In this document: positions 26,786-39,122 of the stretch, piece after piece
Position numbering within the stretch: the stretch's first letter is position 1
Layout of the letters: each line of letters begins with the position of its first letter
NCBI GenBank assembly: GCA_013397795.1
Contig: VZTJ01003848.1
Coordinates: forward strand, 1,273,255 to 1,337,254
Direction: 5' to 3'
Origin: Orthonyx spaldingii
Taxonomy: Eukaryota > Chordata > Aves > Passeriformes > Orthonychidae
Length of the DNA stretch: 64,000 nt
Made by a program: the position numbers and the translations under genes
Notes under the pieces: model-generated
Told to the model about the DNA's origin: nothing
Databases searched by the model: none
The model's input: the letters and a program-made list of their open reading frames with translations, nothing else

Positions 26786-28139
26786 CTAAAGATTATTACT
26801 GCATAATGGGCTCCCAATATGTTGGTTGTGCACTGCAATATCGAATTCCCATGAAGGTGGCTCTTTTTCTTTCTCTCCCTATAAATTCTGTTCTTGTCAT
26901 GGCACAGCTGTGTGTAAACATGTGCTATGTCTGATAATTGTTTGGTGGCTGTGGCAACATGTTCCTGCCACATAAACTACACAAACATAACCTTGTCACC
27001 TCTGATGCTGTGTCCCCACTAACTTTCTGTAAATCCAGCTATTGCTCATTATATTTTTATGTGATGTTTGGTTTTCTTCACTTCCTTCTTCCCAGATTTT
27101 GCTCATTTCCAAGCATACACATGCATTGTCCCTGCTTTTCTTTGTGATACCACTCTGATTGAACCTAAGACTGCCATGTAGCTATATAATGTCGAGAGCT
27201 GGTGCAACACCTGGTGTGCTGCCAAAGCTTCTAGGTGTTACTGAGCTACAAAGGAAAAGAGATAACGATGGTGTGGGAGGGAAGAAAAATGTATGGTGTG
27301 GACAAAATTTCCCTCTCTTTTGTATTAGCCTGAATCTGTGTAAAAAGTAGCAAATGTAGGAAGAGTTTTTATGCTCATGTGGGAAACAAACTGAAAACCA
27401 GAAATTTTGGTGAGGTTGAGTTAGATGGCAAAGTACTGAATGGCTGCAAATATATCTGGTTGGTCCTGAAGATGGTCCTGATGAATTCTCCACAGTATCA
27501 GCTGTGTCGAGTGCATTAACCTCATTACCAGGGGGGATGTTGCAAATGTACTGAGCCTCTTCTAAAAGCAGCTTCACTTAATAGATAAACCATGTTATTG
27601 GAGGAAAAGATCTGTTTTACCACAGACTCAATCCAGCTTCCTGCTGCACCTGGCAGCTTCCTTTAGATAAATGACATGATCTGAAGGGATGGGAACCAGG
27701 TTGCATGTTTGGAGTAGGAATGAGAGTGCCCTTCTTTCCCAGTGACCTGCAAACCCAAACCACACAGGAGTGATAGTGTGGGACAGTCTGTCCTATTGAC
27801 ACGGGCTTGAGATTTACATGGAGTGGGTATCTCGGTTGTCTTGCATACTCCTTTATCCACAGATAATGTTCTTATCCTTCTTTCTGCTTAATTCAGTCAT
27901 TGTTTTTCCAATTCCTTACTGACTTTCCTGCCTGCAACTCCCTACAACACAGATGGCTGGTTCCACTGTAAAACTGATAGTAGCAAGATCAGGATATAAC
28001 TCCTGCAGACCTTTTCTGAGGTTAATATAGGTGTGAGCCACAATTTCTGGGAAGTCTTTGAAATAAAGTACACTGTGGGGTTCTTAAGTGATCTTCCCGC
28101 CTTTTTTCCAAAGGGTTTTGTGGCTGGCAGCCTCCTGTT

Positions 28140-28370
28140 AATCTGGTCTATTTGAACTCCAGCAACATACAAGCCAACAAAGGCAATTAAAGTCTGCAGT
28201 AATGATCAACTCTGGGAAATGATCGGCATGGATTAAAGCAAATCTAAGGGGTAATTGCTTGGCAACAAGTTCCATAACCCTGAGTGTTAAGTACAGGAGG
28301 GGACTTTGAAACCCTGGTAATTACATCAGAAAACCTGTTTGAATAATGAACCTTGTTCTTTTAGCTGGAT
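28140..28370. promoter_or_regulatory. Candidate conserved non-coding element
   Basis: Complex AT-rich block with AACAAAG (28176-28182, SOX/TCF-like), CAATTAA and GTAATTG homeodomain-type cores, TTGCTTGGCAAC (an RFX-like half site next to a TAATTG core, 28255-28266) and CTTTGAA (28304-28310, TCF/LEF-like). There is no repeat signature and no frame of note. Regulatory function is an inference. Confidence 0.3.
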
Positions 28371-30020
28371 TGAACTGAAAAAAAAAAGTTCTTCTTTTAA
28401 AAGAATCCAGTATTTTGTTTGCAGGAGATTTTATCTACCTGAGATACTGCTACAACTTTATTGCCAAAATATGTGGGTATATCACAATCTTTGATGTATT
28501 CAACCTTAGACAGGGAAGTGCTGCTCTGCTTTGCTGGTAAGAAGATGAGGATAAGGTACAGAGGTTTGGCCACACACCCAAATGGGCATAGGAAGTTTGT
28601 GGAAAGATTTCATTTGACCCAGGCGGCAAGTCCTGAATGCACAACTTCTGAATTTTCAGTTTTATTTGTGTCTATTTGTGCTGTTATTTTTTCCTGCACC
28701 TTTGCTTCTGGTAAGTATGGAGGGGAAACCTGTGGTCACCGTTAAACAGCACTGTGATTTATTGCTCTCTTATGCAACGTTTAGTGTGCACCATCAAGGG
28801 AGTTGCTCATGGGGGTCACTAACATCATGCTGGTAAAGAAAGGCACAGCTTATGCCCTGAGAAGGGAGACAAAGTTTGTATTCAACCAAAAGTAGGAGGC
28901 AGAGGTGAGGCGGTAAGGAGGCTGATCCCTGTACAGATAGCCCAGCCCTCTGATCGTTCCCGTTCGGGTTTGCTCACAGGCAGATTGAGGTGGAGTGGCC
29001 ATCGCCCCTTTTGACAGGATCAGTTGGACAGGCCCATCACAAACATCAGGACAGCAGGAAGGTTTCTGGACAATCATCTTTATGATATACACATGGCATC
29101 ATTAGGGCGGTTCGGGTTTTTTGTTTGTATGTTTGTTTATGTTTTCTTCACCTGTCTTACACCTAAACTGTGGGATAGAGGCAAATAATTTCATCTCTTA
29201 AATGTACTCACACTCTGCCAGCACAGAGTTTGTATTTTCTGAACCACTGGGTATTTGCAAGTAAACTCTTCCTGTGTTCTTCTGGTTCATTTTTGAAGAG
29301 GTGATTTATGAGCAGTCAGATTAGTAGTGGATGAGCTGGCATGTCACTATGTGTCATGTACCCCTAAATCACATTTTTATTAAAGAATTCTCAGGCACAT
29401 GAATCTTATTTAGGCATGCTGACATGAATAATATTTAAAGATTTGTACACACTGGTTCTCAAATTGTTAGAGATGGATTAGAATGACCGTCAACTGAGGA
29501 TTTCAATAAAATTTTCCAGTGTGGGAAAGGTTCAAATTAAACAAAGGTGTGAAAGTGAACTTTATTATGTTTGGACCACAGTGAAGGTCCTCTAGTGTTG
29601 GAGAGCTAAGAACATCTTGCACATCAGGGCGAGGTCCATAATTTTTAGATCTCAACATCATGAGCATCTAATATAGCCAAGGGAGATCCAGTCAAAGCAG
29701 TTAATAGAACTGGAAAGATGCAATTAAGAATGTAGGAAGCTAATGAGATAAATTGTGTCACCATCTTCATTAATTTGTTTGTCTAATTCTTTGCTGCATG
29801 TAAAGACATCTTCAGGTGACCTGCCCAGATACGGACACATACTTTGGTAGATACACATCAGCTGTTGTGAATTTCAGCTCGAGAGTTTTGTTTTGTTTAT
29901 TTTTTTTATTTCTGTTTGTGGATTTTTAAAATCTTTTTGTCTGTTCTGTACTTATTTAGACATCTGGGATAATCATTAGGGATTTGTTGTTTTGGTCACT
30001 CAGTGAATAACAATTTGTGG

Positions 30021-30087
30021 GTTTGTTTGTTTGTTTGTTTTTGTCATTTGTTGTTTGGTTTTGCTTGTTTTGTTTGTTTTAATTGTT
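30021..30087. repeat. (GTTT)n low-complexity repeat
   Basis: Five GTTT units (30021-30040), then degenerate TTTG/TTGTT runs to about 30087. Simple repeat. Confidence 0.85.
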
Positions 30088-30664
30088 TTCTGGTTTCTAA
30101 ACGTTTTCCAAGCACTGTGTTCAGCTTCCCTGGAGAAGCTGTTCCAGGAAACAAGCTACAATCTACTCATTTTCATAATCACAAAATTAATGGCTTGTTT
30201 GATGTTTTAAGTATCCCCATAGTTTTCCACAGCCGATAATATATTAAACCCAGGAGACAATGGTGGTGTGCATGTGAGGAAGCCTTCAATATGTATTAGT
30301 TAGAAATATTTTAAAGATATAAGGCCACTTGTAAACAGTAATTTCTGTAACAATATTACAAGTAAATCTCCACATAATGAAAATAATTCCTCAGAGGTGT
30401 TTGGCTGGCATTTTTCATCTCTCTGTGATTTCTTCATCTGTAGCTCCAAAAGTGAATTTTTCGTTGGCCTGGGTGATCTGTTGTAAAAGTTCTGATTGAG
30501 CCACCCACCCCCAAAATTGTACAGGATTCTTGTGATAGCAGAAGCAGCAATTGTTCCTTGATGTTGTTATGGGCTGGAGTTTTACTGGTTGCATGCCAGC
30601 AGCAGGCCGTGCATGGGGAACAGCTAAGGGGTGATACACTTTCTCATGAAGGAGTTTAAAGAGC

Positions 30665-30681
30665 AGAGAGAGAGAGAGAGA
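30665..30681. repeat. (AG)n microsatellite
   Basis: Eight uninterrupted AG units. Likely polymorphic. Confidence 0.9.
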
Positions 30682-31921
30682 TCAGACAAAAAAAGAAACC
30701 TGATCTTTGCTGAGGGCACGTGCAGATGAGAATTTTTCTTTCAAAATTAACTGATTGCCAGATCATTTGAGTTAATTCATATATTAGATAAAGGCAACAC
30801 AGATACTCCTCTAACATTTATTCCAGGACTGAGGGGGGTCTGTGTTACCCTGTGGGAAGGGTAGCTCTAGATCATTTTACTCTGCAAATGCTCTATTGAA
30901 GTTAATATAGAGGGAAAATCTCCAGGTAGATTATATCCTACAAAGTATTTCTGGGATGTGCTGTCTCCTAGAAAATATTTTGCAGAGGACACACTACCTA
31001 CAGTAAAATTTCATATTACATGTTATCAAATTAGCCACATTCTTCTAAAAAGAGATGTCCTGCTGCTGGTGCCTCCAGCTGTAGGTTTGCCTTCTGCTCA
31101 CCCTGTATGTGATGTCAGGTGCTTGTAGCTCCTGGGTGAGCAAGCTCAGATCAGACAACCAGGGGACAGTTTTCATGAGATCAGCAAGGCAGAGTGTGTC
31201 ACCTCACAGCCTCAGTTTCTCTGGGTGTGCTGCAGATGGATGGCAGGAGGATGTTGTCACTTGGAGGTGGGGACATGGCATCCTGTGCTCAGAGAGGGTT
31301 TGGTGTCAGGTACAGTGCTGGTCACAGAGGTTCGACTCTGTATCTGTGTCTCAGCAGGGCCTGAGGGCAGCGATTTGTGAGGACTCTGGAAAAGCAAGTC
31401 CCCTTCTCATGGAAGGGGAAAACCTGTGAAATCCAACCCTACCTGCCTCATCTGGGAGATGAGAGAACTGAAAGAGAAAGGCAAGAAATGGTGGGTGCAG
31501 GCCCAAGCTCTGGAGGCACTTTTCCCTGATCTAAAATCCTCTGGAGGTGCTTGTCCTTGGTCTAAAATGCTGTGGAACAACCAAGAGCCTTCCTGTAACC
31601 CTCTGACAGGAGGGCAAGCCAATGACACCCAGGCACATGTCAACAGGCAGAAAGACTTGATAGGAATTTGAGATTTTGAGGTACTGAATCCCTCCTAAAA
31701 CCACTAACTTCTGGGAAGATAAGGTTGCTCAGCAAATTCTGGCCCAAGGGAAATTTCATAGAAGAAGCACCATGGGCAAAGCAGTAGAAAATTCCAAAAC
31801 CAGATGGTGTTTATTGCTTTATAGTGAAGCCAAACAGGAAAGAGGGGGAGAAACTGAGAAGGAATAAGTAGCTTTATCTCAAGTCTTTCATCCAAATAGC
31901 TCTTTAAAATATATGTTTGGA

Positions 31922-31978
31922 TTTTTTTTTTTTTNNNNNNNNNNNNNNNNNNNNNTTTTTTTTTTTTTTTTTTCAATA
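31922..31978. repeat. Poly(T) tract interrupted by assembly gap (N 31935-31955)
   Basis: Thirteen T, then 21 N, then about eighteen T, ending at 'caatata'. The gap lies inside a homopolymer, so the real tract is probably a single poly(T) of unknown length. The short open frame across it on the minus strand (poly-lysine) is an artefact. Confidence 0.97.
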
Positions 31979-34744
31979 TATCACCTTTGGTTTAATTTGA
32001 TAGTTCACTTTTTTCCCATTTCAGTTTTATTCTAGTGTCTCTGTTGCTGGTGGAAGAGGGAGAGACATTCAGCTTAGGATTATTTTTCTTGATTTAGGCT
32101 GAGCAGGCTAATTGTATCCCTGGGATTATTGTAGTAACTTTTTCAGATTTAATGTAGGAATTTTTTCCCCTGTACATGTATATATGACAAAATTAGGTGG
32201 CGGATTATCACATTAGTGAGAATTTCCAACTAATGTACACCCTCTCCCTCCTCTTCCCATCATGTTATCATTTTGTTAATTTGTGGAATCAATCGACTAT
32301 TTTATAGAAACTGTAAAGATTGCGATTAAGCATATAATAAAGACAAATACTTTTAACTACATTTCACTGGAAATCTTGGCAACTTTTCTTTCGTTGCTGT
32401 CATTAAACAGCCAGTGAGTTAAAAGGCCAAAATTATGCTTCAGCCTTTCACTTCAGCAATTAAAAAATCCTGAGTGAAATTATCCGTGTAAGATTAGAAC
32501 CTCATATCTGAAACGATACAAATATTCACTGCTGTCTAAGCTTGTTTCAATATTGTGGTTAACATTTGGCCAGTACTTTTATCTTTCCTGGAAAAGTCTA
32601 TTTATATCAACATTTTCGTATTTCAAGGAATATCAGATTACCTTTGTGTAGATTCTACTGCACATTCAAAAACATAGCATGAGAAATGATAGGTTTTTCT
32701 GTTGGAAAAGTTTGGTGAAATAAAAACTGTAAAATTTCTGTTGAAATGTTAAGTTTTTCCTGAAAGTCTTCCTCTCTTCTTCATCTCTTCTATCTTAGCT
32801 GCAGACTGGCTAGCCTCACTTCTAAGCTGAATGAAATTCCATTGCATCTAGAAATGGCCTCATTTCTCCCTCCATTGCAGATAACAGCACCAAAAATTAT
32901 CTGGTAATACAGGTTTTTTGTTTGGTGAGTAACAATTAGTCATCTCAGAAATACCAGGGAATTAATCAGATAGAATCCCCACTTCCAGTTTTTGACTTGT
33001 GTGAGAATGAGCAATATCAAGTCATAACCTTTTGACTTAACATGGTCAACTGCATGTGGACCAAACACAAGACCAAGAAGTTGACATCATCAGCTGTTTT
33101 TTTAGAGGCTTGTGTAAAATTAATTGGTGATTTTAGTGAAGTTGCTGAGATACCACAGAACTGGGAAGTTTTAATCTACTTAAAAGTAAATTAAAGGAAT
33201 ATTTTCTCCCCCTGCTGACTTAGCAATAAGAGGCATAAAAATGTCATTGAAATAACTCTAGGATACCCTGCTAGCAATATTGATGTGGAATTCTGTATTT
33301 ATAGAGGTGTAATATGTAGACATTTATTGAAGACTGGGAAGACTTTGAACCACAGACACAGATCATGTCAGAATATCCAACTGTGACAAAATAAAGATGC
33401 TTGTGACAGATATCTGAAAGTGGTCATCAGCAAAGCCAAAACAGCATCAGAGCTGTGATCTTAACTTTTCCATTTTACTTTATTTCTCAGAGGAATGGCA
33501 GGAACATTAAAGTTAGTGGACCTGCCCCAGTGACGGATTTGCCACACAGAGCTCGAGAGCTGAATACGCTGTCACTTATTAGTCCAACTTATGTCTCAAG
33601 TTTTAGGAAGACAGGCATAAGAATGTGCATTAACTTCCCTCATTCTTGGATTAAATAATCGAGATAAATTTAAAAGAACTGTTAAATCTATTGTTTTCAA
33701 ACTGTATGTTTTCTATTACTGTAATTTGTCACCAGTAAGAAACTTAAAAAAAAAAAAAAAAGAAATCTCCTCACGTTGACGCAAAGCTGTCACTTGCAAT
33801 TCAGGGAGATAGGATTAGTTTATTTATTTACAAATGTACAACCAGTTAATTAAGATTTATCTTATCTCCATTTTAATAACAGCTGTGGTTCTGTAGTCTG
33901 TGTTTATGATTAAGTGTGAACATTCAGCAGTCCTAGAATCAGAGAACAATTGGAATGGATGTCTTTGGGCTGGGCTGCTGATTTGAAATGTCTTGAAAAT
34001 GAGTTGCAATATTACCTTGCAAAATTATAATTTAAAAGCTTTGCCTTGGCATATGCTTGTGCAGTGCTATAAAGAGAGTTATAACAAGAGCACTAAATTT
34101 TATCTAATTAGAGGGAGATCCCACATTTTCTAGAAAAATTTCCAGAAAAATGCTATTTTGATTATATTTTGTATTTTAAATATATAAAAGATTCAAGGAA
34201 ATATACTTACTTTTAAATGGACAAAGTCACAACACATAAAAGTGAAATTTCACATTTCATGTTACAACATGTTTAGTTTAGTATTCAGAAATCCAAAATA
34301 ATACATTGGAGACTTGGGCTTGAAAAGTGCCCTTCCTTTTAGTAATACTAGGCTTGTGCTATTAATTACAGAGAAAGAATCTGTTAGCACATTGATAAAC
34401 AACTAATGGAATAGATTGCTGCCTTTTTGAGAATTTAAGGCCCTTTTGTATTCTTACAGCTTTATTCTCTAGGTACTTTCTGAAATCATGAACGTAACCA
34501 GCGGGGAAGTCTGCATATGAAATGTTTTTTTCCAATAGCAGATTCTCCTGTCTGCACCATTCCCTGGACAGAACCACTTGGACAATCAACTCAAGAGCAA
34601 GGATCCTGAAACAGGTCTACAAACTCTTTGAGAATGGTTGGAAATGTCCTACCATGTTAGGTGAAATTGGGTTAAACTTTTGTTTCAGGTGTCTTGTCAT
34701 GAAGGGTGGGTGTCACTCCCCCTTCTCTTGGTTATACAACCTCA
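31979..34744. other. AT-rich single-copy non-coding DNA
   Basis: No frame above 75 codons and no transposon signature. There is a poly(A) run of about 15 near 33747-33761. The stretch 32270-32640 is a CNE-like block, listed separately. A vague CR1-like word near 33934 ('ctagaatcagagaacaattgg') is too degenerate to call. Confidence 0.6.
32270..32640. promoter_or_regulatory. Candidate conserved non-coding element
   Basis: Some 370 bp of complex AT-rich sequence with homeodomain/TALE-like words (GCGATTAAGC near 32322, GCATATAATAAA near 32330), 'cttggcaac' (RFX-like half site near 32376) and 'gtggttaac' near 32555. There is no low complexity, repeat or coding frame. Regulatory function is inferred from texture only. 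Confidence 0.28.
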
Positions 34745-34806
34745 AGGTTAACCTTTGGACTCGATGACCTCAAAGATCTTTTTCAACCTAAGATTCTGTG
34801 ATTCCT
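34745..34806 (+). mobile_element. CR1 LINE extreme 3' tip
   Basis: 'ggactcgatgacctcaaaga', then 'tctttttcaacctaa' and 'gattctgtgattc' match the last ~60 bp of a CR1 3' UTR and its ATTCTGTG-type terminal repeat, reading on the plus strand. It is severely 5'-truncated, as most avian CR1 copies are. Confidence 0.85.
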
Positions 34807-36889
34807 CCGTCTCATTGACTTTGGTCCTTGAGTCTCCTTTCTGTGAGCTCACTAAACCTACAGAAACTATTATCTGATCTTTTCCTCCCAACCTACAGCA
34901 TAGTTTGTGCTGGGTTAGTGAAGTGAATTGGTGAAAGGAGTGGCTCAAAGACATCAGAGCCAGCCTGAGATAAGAACAGGAGGAGGATGAGTGGCATAGG
35001 GAGGAGAGGGAAGATGGGGAGAACCACAGTGTCACAGTGTTGACAGTGAGTTGTTAGATTGGCTCACCCCAACTCATGGGACTGCACCCTAAAACCTGCT
35101 GCTCTGAGCATTTGCCCTCAAGTTTTTTCCTTGATCTTTTCAGTGTTCATATCAAAGTATCAAAGTTTTTTCTGTGTAGTCTTTGACAGTGTCATAATCC
35201 CATGTACTAGCACCACCAGAAAAAGCCATCAGAAAATGTCATGCAAAGTTTCAGTGGAAAAGCACTAAAATACCAGAGGAAAAAAAATTGAGATTTTACA
35301 AGAACTGAAGAGAATACTGGAGTTAAAATGTATTTATCATTCTCTAGCTGTATTTTAAAACCAGAAAAATCATCCAACAGCATCTTGGATTTTAGCAGCT
35401 CATATCTTGCCTGCACTGCAGGAAACCTGGTGAAGAGGGGGATTGTTAAACTGTGTGAAGGGAATACTGTTGTTAATGAATATCTTTGAATCCTCCTGGG
35501 CAACTGAGAAGATAACACCCTCACAGGGGAGGTAGAAAAGTCGAGTGAGCATTGGCAATGTTGACAGCTGAAATTCACAACTTAATCTGTATTTGGTTAA
35601 ACTGAGATGGTAGGTTGCAAACCGTGGTGTCTGCTGAGTGGTTCTGTGTCCATGCCGGAGATGAAATTTGCTGCTGACAGGAAAGGTGGGAAGCCAATGG
35701 GATTGTCTCCACAGCTGGCAAGGCAAGATTTGGTTGAACTTGTCTGCTGAAGTCCTAAACAAAAGAGGACCTCCTAGACAACCAGTGTTATGTAGTTTTC
35801 AAAGATTTATTTATAATTTTAATGAAAAAAAACTGTATGGCAGGAGGTCAGGATCACTTACATGAAAGCTGTAAGCAGCTTTTTTCTTCAGCAGGCTTCA
35901 GTTTCATTAATTCGAGGTGTTTACATTCTGTCAGGCAGTATGTACTCCCCAAACAGAATATGCACGAACTACTTCAGACATGAAGCTTGCAAGAGATTGA
36001 GACATGGTGGTATAAGAGGTCATCCTTCAGTCAAAGATGGTTTTAAAGTAAGCTATTTATATTTTCCCCAATGGTCTGTGAATCAAGATCTGGTTATTTA
36101 CAGCATCTCAGCTGAAGGTCAGTGACTTCTACAACTGCATTGGCTGATTGATATTAGACATAACTGATTTTAAGATCAAATAGTCTTAAATGTTAGGTAA
36201 AAATGTGGAAACATCTTGTGTGGACACTTAAAAATTAATTTACCCTCTACTTGCATACTAAGTCAATTTTAGGCCATTAGTATGAAGTGAAACTGATTCA
36301 ACTGAAAAGGTTCAAATAACATATTTACTTCAATCAGTGCATGTTCAGGTTTAAATCAGGTCTTGGAAGAAAGGCACAGCAGCACTGTATTGTACTCACA
36401 GAAAAAAAATTGTGGTGATTGTTTTATTATTCATCTTTAGCACAAACCTACCCTTCGGGTGTCAAATATAAAAAAATAATCCTTTCTCCCAAATAGGTCC
36501 CCCACTATAAAAAGGAAGCAAGCAGATTTAGTGTTTCACTGGCAATAAGTCAAATGCTGCTTAGGACATAAGTCAGTGCCATTTGACACAACTGATAGTT
36601 TCCACTTGAGTAAAATTCATAAATGTTACCAGCATGAGATCTGAACAGATTTTTAATCTCTGGAGTCAGTGGCAGGGCAGTCTGGGGAAAACTAGGGTTA
36701 TTTTGAGTCTTATGTTTGCCTGATGAACAAGAAGGACCTTTTTGAATTCTTTGCCTGAGAGCTAGCCTGATATTTATCCATCATTGTCTATTTTTCCTGT
36801 GCATTCCTGTTTTATTCAATTGTGAGTTGCTCTGTCTTTTTTTAAAAGGACGTGTGCGTTTGCGTGAGTAGCCACACTTAATATTGTAG

Positions 36890-37030
36890 TTCTCTTCTTT
36901 CAGAGATGGAGATTGTAATTGCTTATTGATGGCCTATTTGTATGCTAATGTTGCTCAATAAAAAAAGCGAAAGCACAATTAACATTCCTGCTTCACCAAA
37001 AAAGAAAGGGAAAAAGGAAAGCTTGGAAAG
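36890..37030. promoter_or_regulatory. Candidate conserved non-coding element
   Basis: Contains 'gattgtaattgc', 'gcttattgatggcc' and 'gtatgctaatgttgc' (POU octamer-like ATGCTAAT near 36942), followed by 'cacaattaac'. Complex sequence flanked by A-rich DNA. Regulatory role is inferred. Confidence 0.25.
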
Positions 37031-37081
37031 GTCAGTGGATTTCACATGATAAATTACTAAATAGTGGAAGACATAGGATCC

Positions 37082-37097
37082 TGCATCCTAGGATGCA
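37082..37097. repeat. 16-bp perfect palindrome
   Basis: TGCATCCTAGGATGCA reads identically on both strands. It could be a dimeric binding site or chance. No repeat element surrounds it. Confidence 0.9.
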
Positions 37098-39039
37098 ATG
37101 CTTTCACTATTTATTAGCTATTATTTATTACAACTGCTGACTGTACTTACTTTTTGGTAACTATTTTCTATATACAATGTATTTAGATATTATGACCCTG
37201 TGGTCGGTAGTATAATGTACTGCAGCCTGCCAGTTTTCAGACGTAGTGGCTTTCAGGGGAACAGCACCTCTGTTTATTCTCCTATATTTCATTAAGGCAC
37301 AATTCACTGAGAGTGCAGGCAGAGCTGGCTGGTTCTGGGTGTGGACGCACGAGTCAGATCACCGAGAGTCAGATCCCTTTGCAAGCGCTCACGGAGCAGC
37401 AACCTGCAGCCCCCAGGGCAGAACAAGCAACACATTTACCACTGGGGTCAGTAAGCTTTGGCAGAACAGCCTCCTTACATATTTGGAAAGTAAGGAAAAT
37501 TTAAAGCCCAGACCCTTGCGATATAGTTGGGTTTGTTGGATTTTTGGGTTATGCTGTTAGACACAGAATGAAAAAGAAGTTTTTGGGCAGATTTGGGCAA
37601 GTGTGGAGCTGGAGGTGGTCGAACAGTGACCCTGCCCTGTTTTTATGCTGCCTTGGCTATGAGATGAAGTAAATTGAGCTGCCTTACCTGAGGTAAATTA
37701 ATGTGTGGATTTGCTATAGCAAAAAAAAAGTTTATGGATCAGCCTCATGACTGGGGCTGTGTGGACCCAGTGTGATGTATAGGTGGTTACCTCTGGCTGG
37801 ACAGGAGGGCAGTCACAGCTCGCTGAGCAGCCACAACGTGATTGCATTCAGCCATACAATTGAACCTTCAGATACTGTCCAGGCTTTAATGTTAAAATGA
37901 CATCAAACTTCTAATAGGAAGGGAAAAAAAAAATCCAAACTGTGACCTGAATGGTTATGCATAACTTTTAAATGTAATGTCTTGTAATGGAATTGACAGT
38001 GCCATAACACCACTGTCCATAGCTGCCTATTAGAATAAAACACATTTTCTGAATTAACACTCACAAGTTATTGAATCATAAAACTACTTCTTCAGGACCA
38101 TTTTGTTTTGGTCTGTTTTATCTGCAGATGACAGAACATACAAAACAGGGCCTTCCCCACATTGTAACTTTGCTTCTTTGTACATAACAAAATACAGTTC
38201 TTGCATTTGCTGTTCTTCATGTTGCTCATAGAAAGCAGTTGTTGCATAGTCATGGACTAGTTGTACAGTTTAAAACCAAATAAAAGACTATTCCAGGAAA
38301 AATATTTTATTTCCTAAGAAAATTAAGGATAACAGTAAAGCAATTAAAACATATGTTCATGTATTAAAAAACTAGCAAATCCAAACTCAAAGCACAGCAA
38401 AGTAAAAGATAACTTCACATTTACTTTCCCTTCTGTGATTGAGGTCATGGAAATGATATTTTGCCATGCTTCAGAGTCGTTGCTGTGTGATAAGTGCATG
38501 TGGAAAAATCAATTTATATGCTACCTTTTCTGCTAGTGTTAAAAAAGATATTTCTTTAGTAGTTAATGGAGTTGTTTAGTAAGCACAGGTGAGGATTTGC
38601 ATGACACCATAGCGTGTGAGCTTTGTTTCTGGAAAAATATATCCAATAATATTTGTGTGTTACTGTACTTAATTTTTCTCAGTTAGTGGAACTTCATACT
38701 GCTGCTCCTTGCCATTCTCTGACAAAAGGTAAATGATGAGGTTTACGATTTTAGTCTGGGCATAAGGAACACTTTTGTTGAGTCAAGGAACACTTGTATG
38801 AAATAATTGACTTTGTTTATATCCATCTGCAATTTATCCACAAGAACAGCACTGAAAGGTGGCATCTTACAAGTTTCTCATTCATTTCTTTACTCTGAAC
38901 TCAACTTTCATGCAGCTCAAGTGCACGATACATGTAGATGAATATTTATTACAGATGATGAAGTGTCCTTTTGACAGTATAATATACTTCACTATAAAAA
39001 TAAACAGATTGTGCACAAGGCTGTCTGATTTGACTGGTG

Positions 39040-39122
39040 GCACAGATAGTACCTCACTTATCTACTGCTTTTCATCACAAGATCTCAACGCCATTTACTG
39101 AAGAGGGAAGTACCATTATCCT
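39040..39122 (+). mobile_element. Possible ancient MIR/L3-type retroposon remnant
   Basis: The phrases 'cttttcatcacaagatctca' and 'gaagtaccattatcc' parallel the 'cttttcatc..gatctcaaagc..tttac..gtatcattatccc' signature shared by old amniote MIR-like SINEs. The match is from memory and degenerate, and no intact end is visible. Confidence 0.4.

Larger units (their letters stand above)
26786..31921. other. Single-copy non-coding DNA up to gap 2
   Basis: Unique, mostly AT-rich sequence. Minus-strand frame 27182-27577 (131 codons) and plus-strand frame 31109-31429 (106 codons) are unrecognised. Simple repeats are the (GTTT)n block at 30021-30087 and (AG)n at 30665-30681. A CNE-like block at 28140-28370 is listed separately. 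Confidence 0.6.

Noticed and set aside
31327..31340. tRNA B-box-like GGTTCGACTC
   Set aside because: No A box at the right distance, no acceptor or anticodon stem, and the T-stem pairing is poor.
31704..31976. Poly-lysine frame across the N gap
   Set aside because: Product of translating a poly(T) tract and unknown bases.
33930..33975. CR1-like words 'ctagaatcagagaacaattgg'
   Set aside because: Only one short word resembles the CR1 tip; the following sequence does not continue the family pattern.
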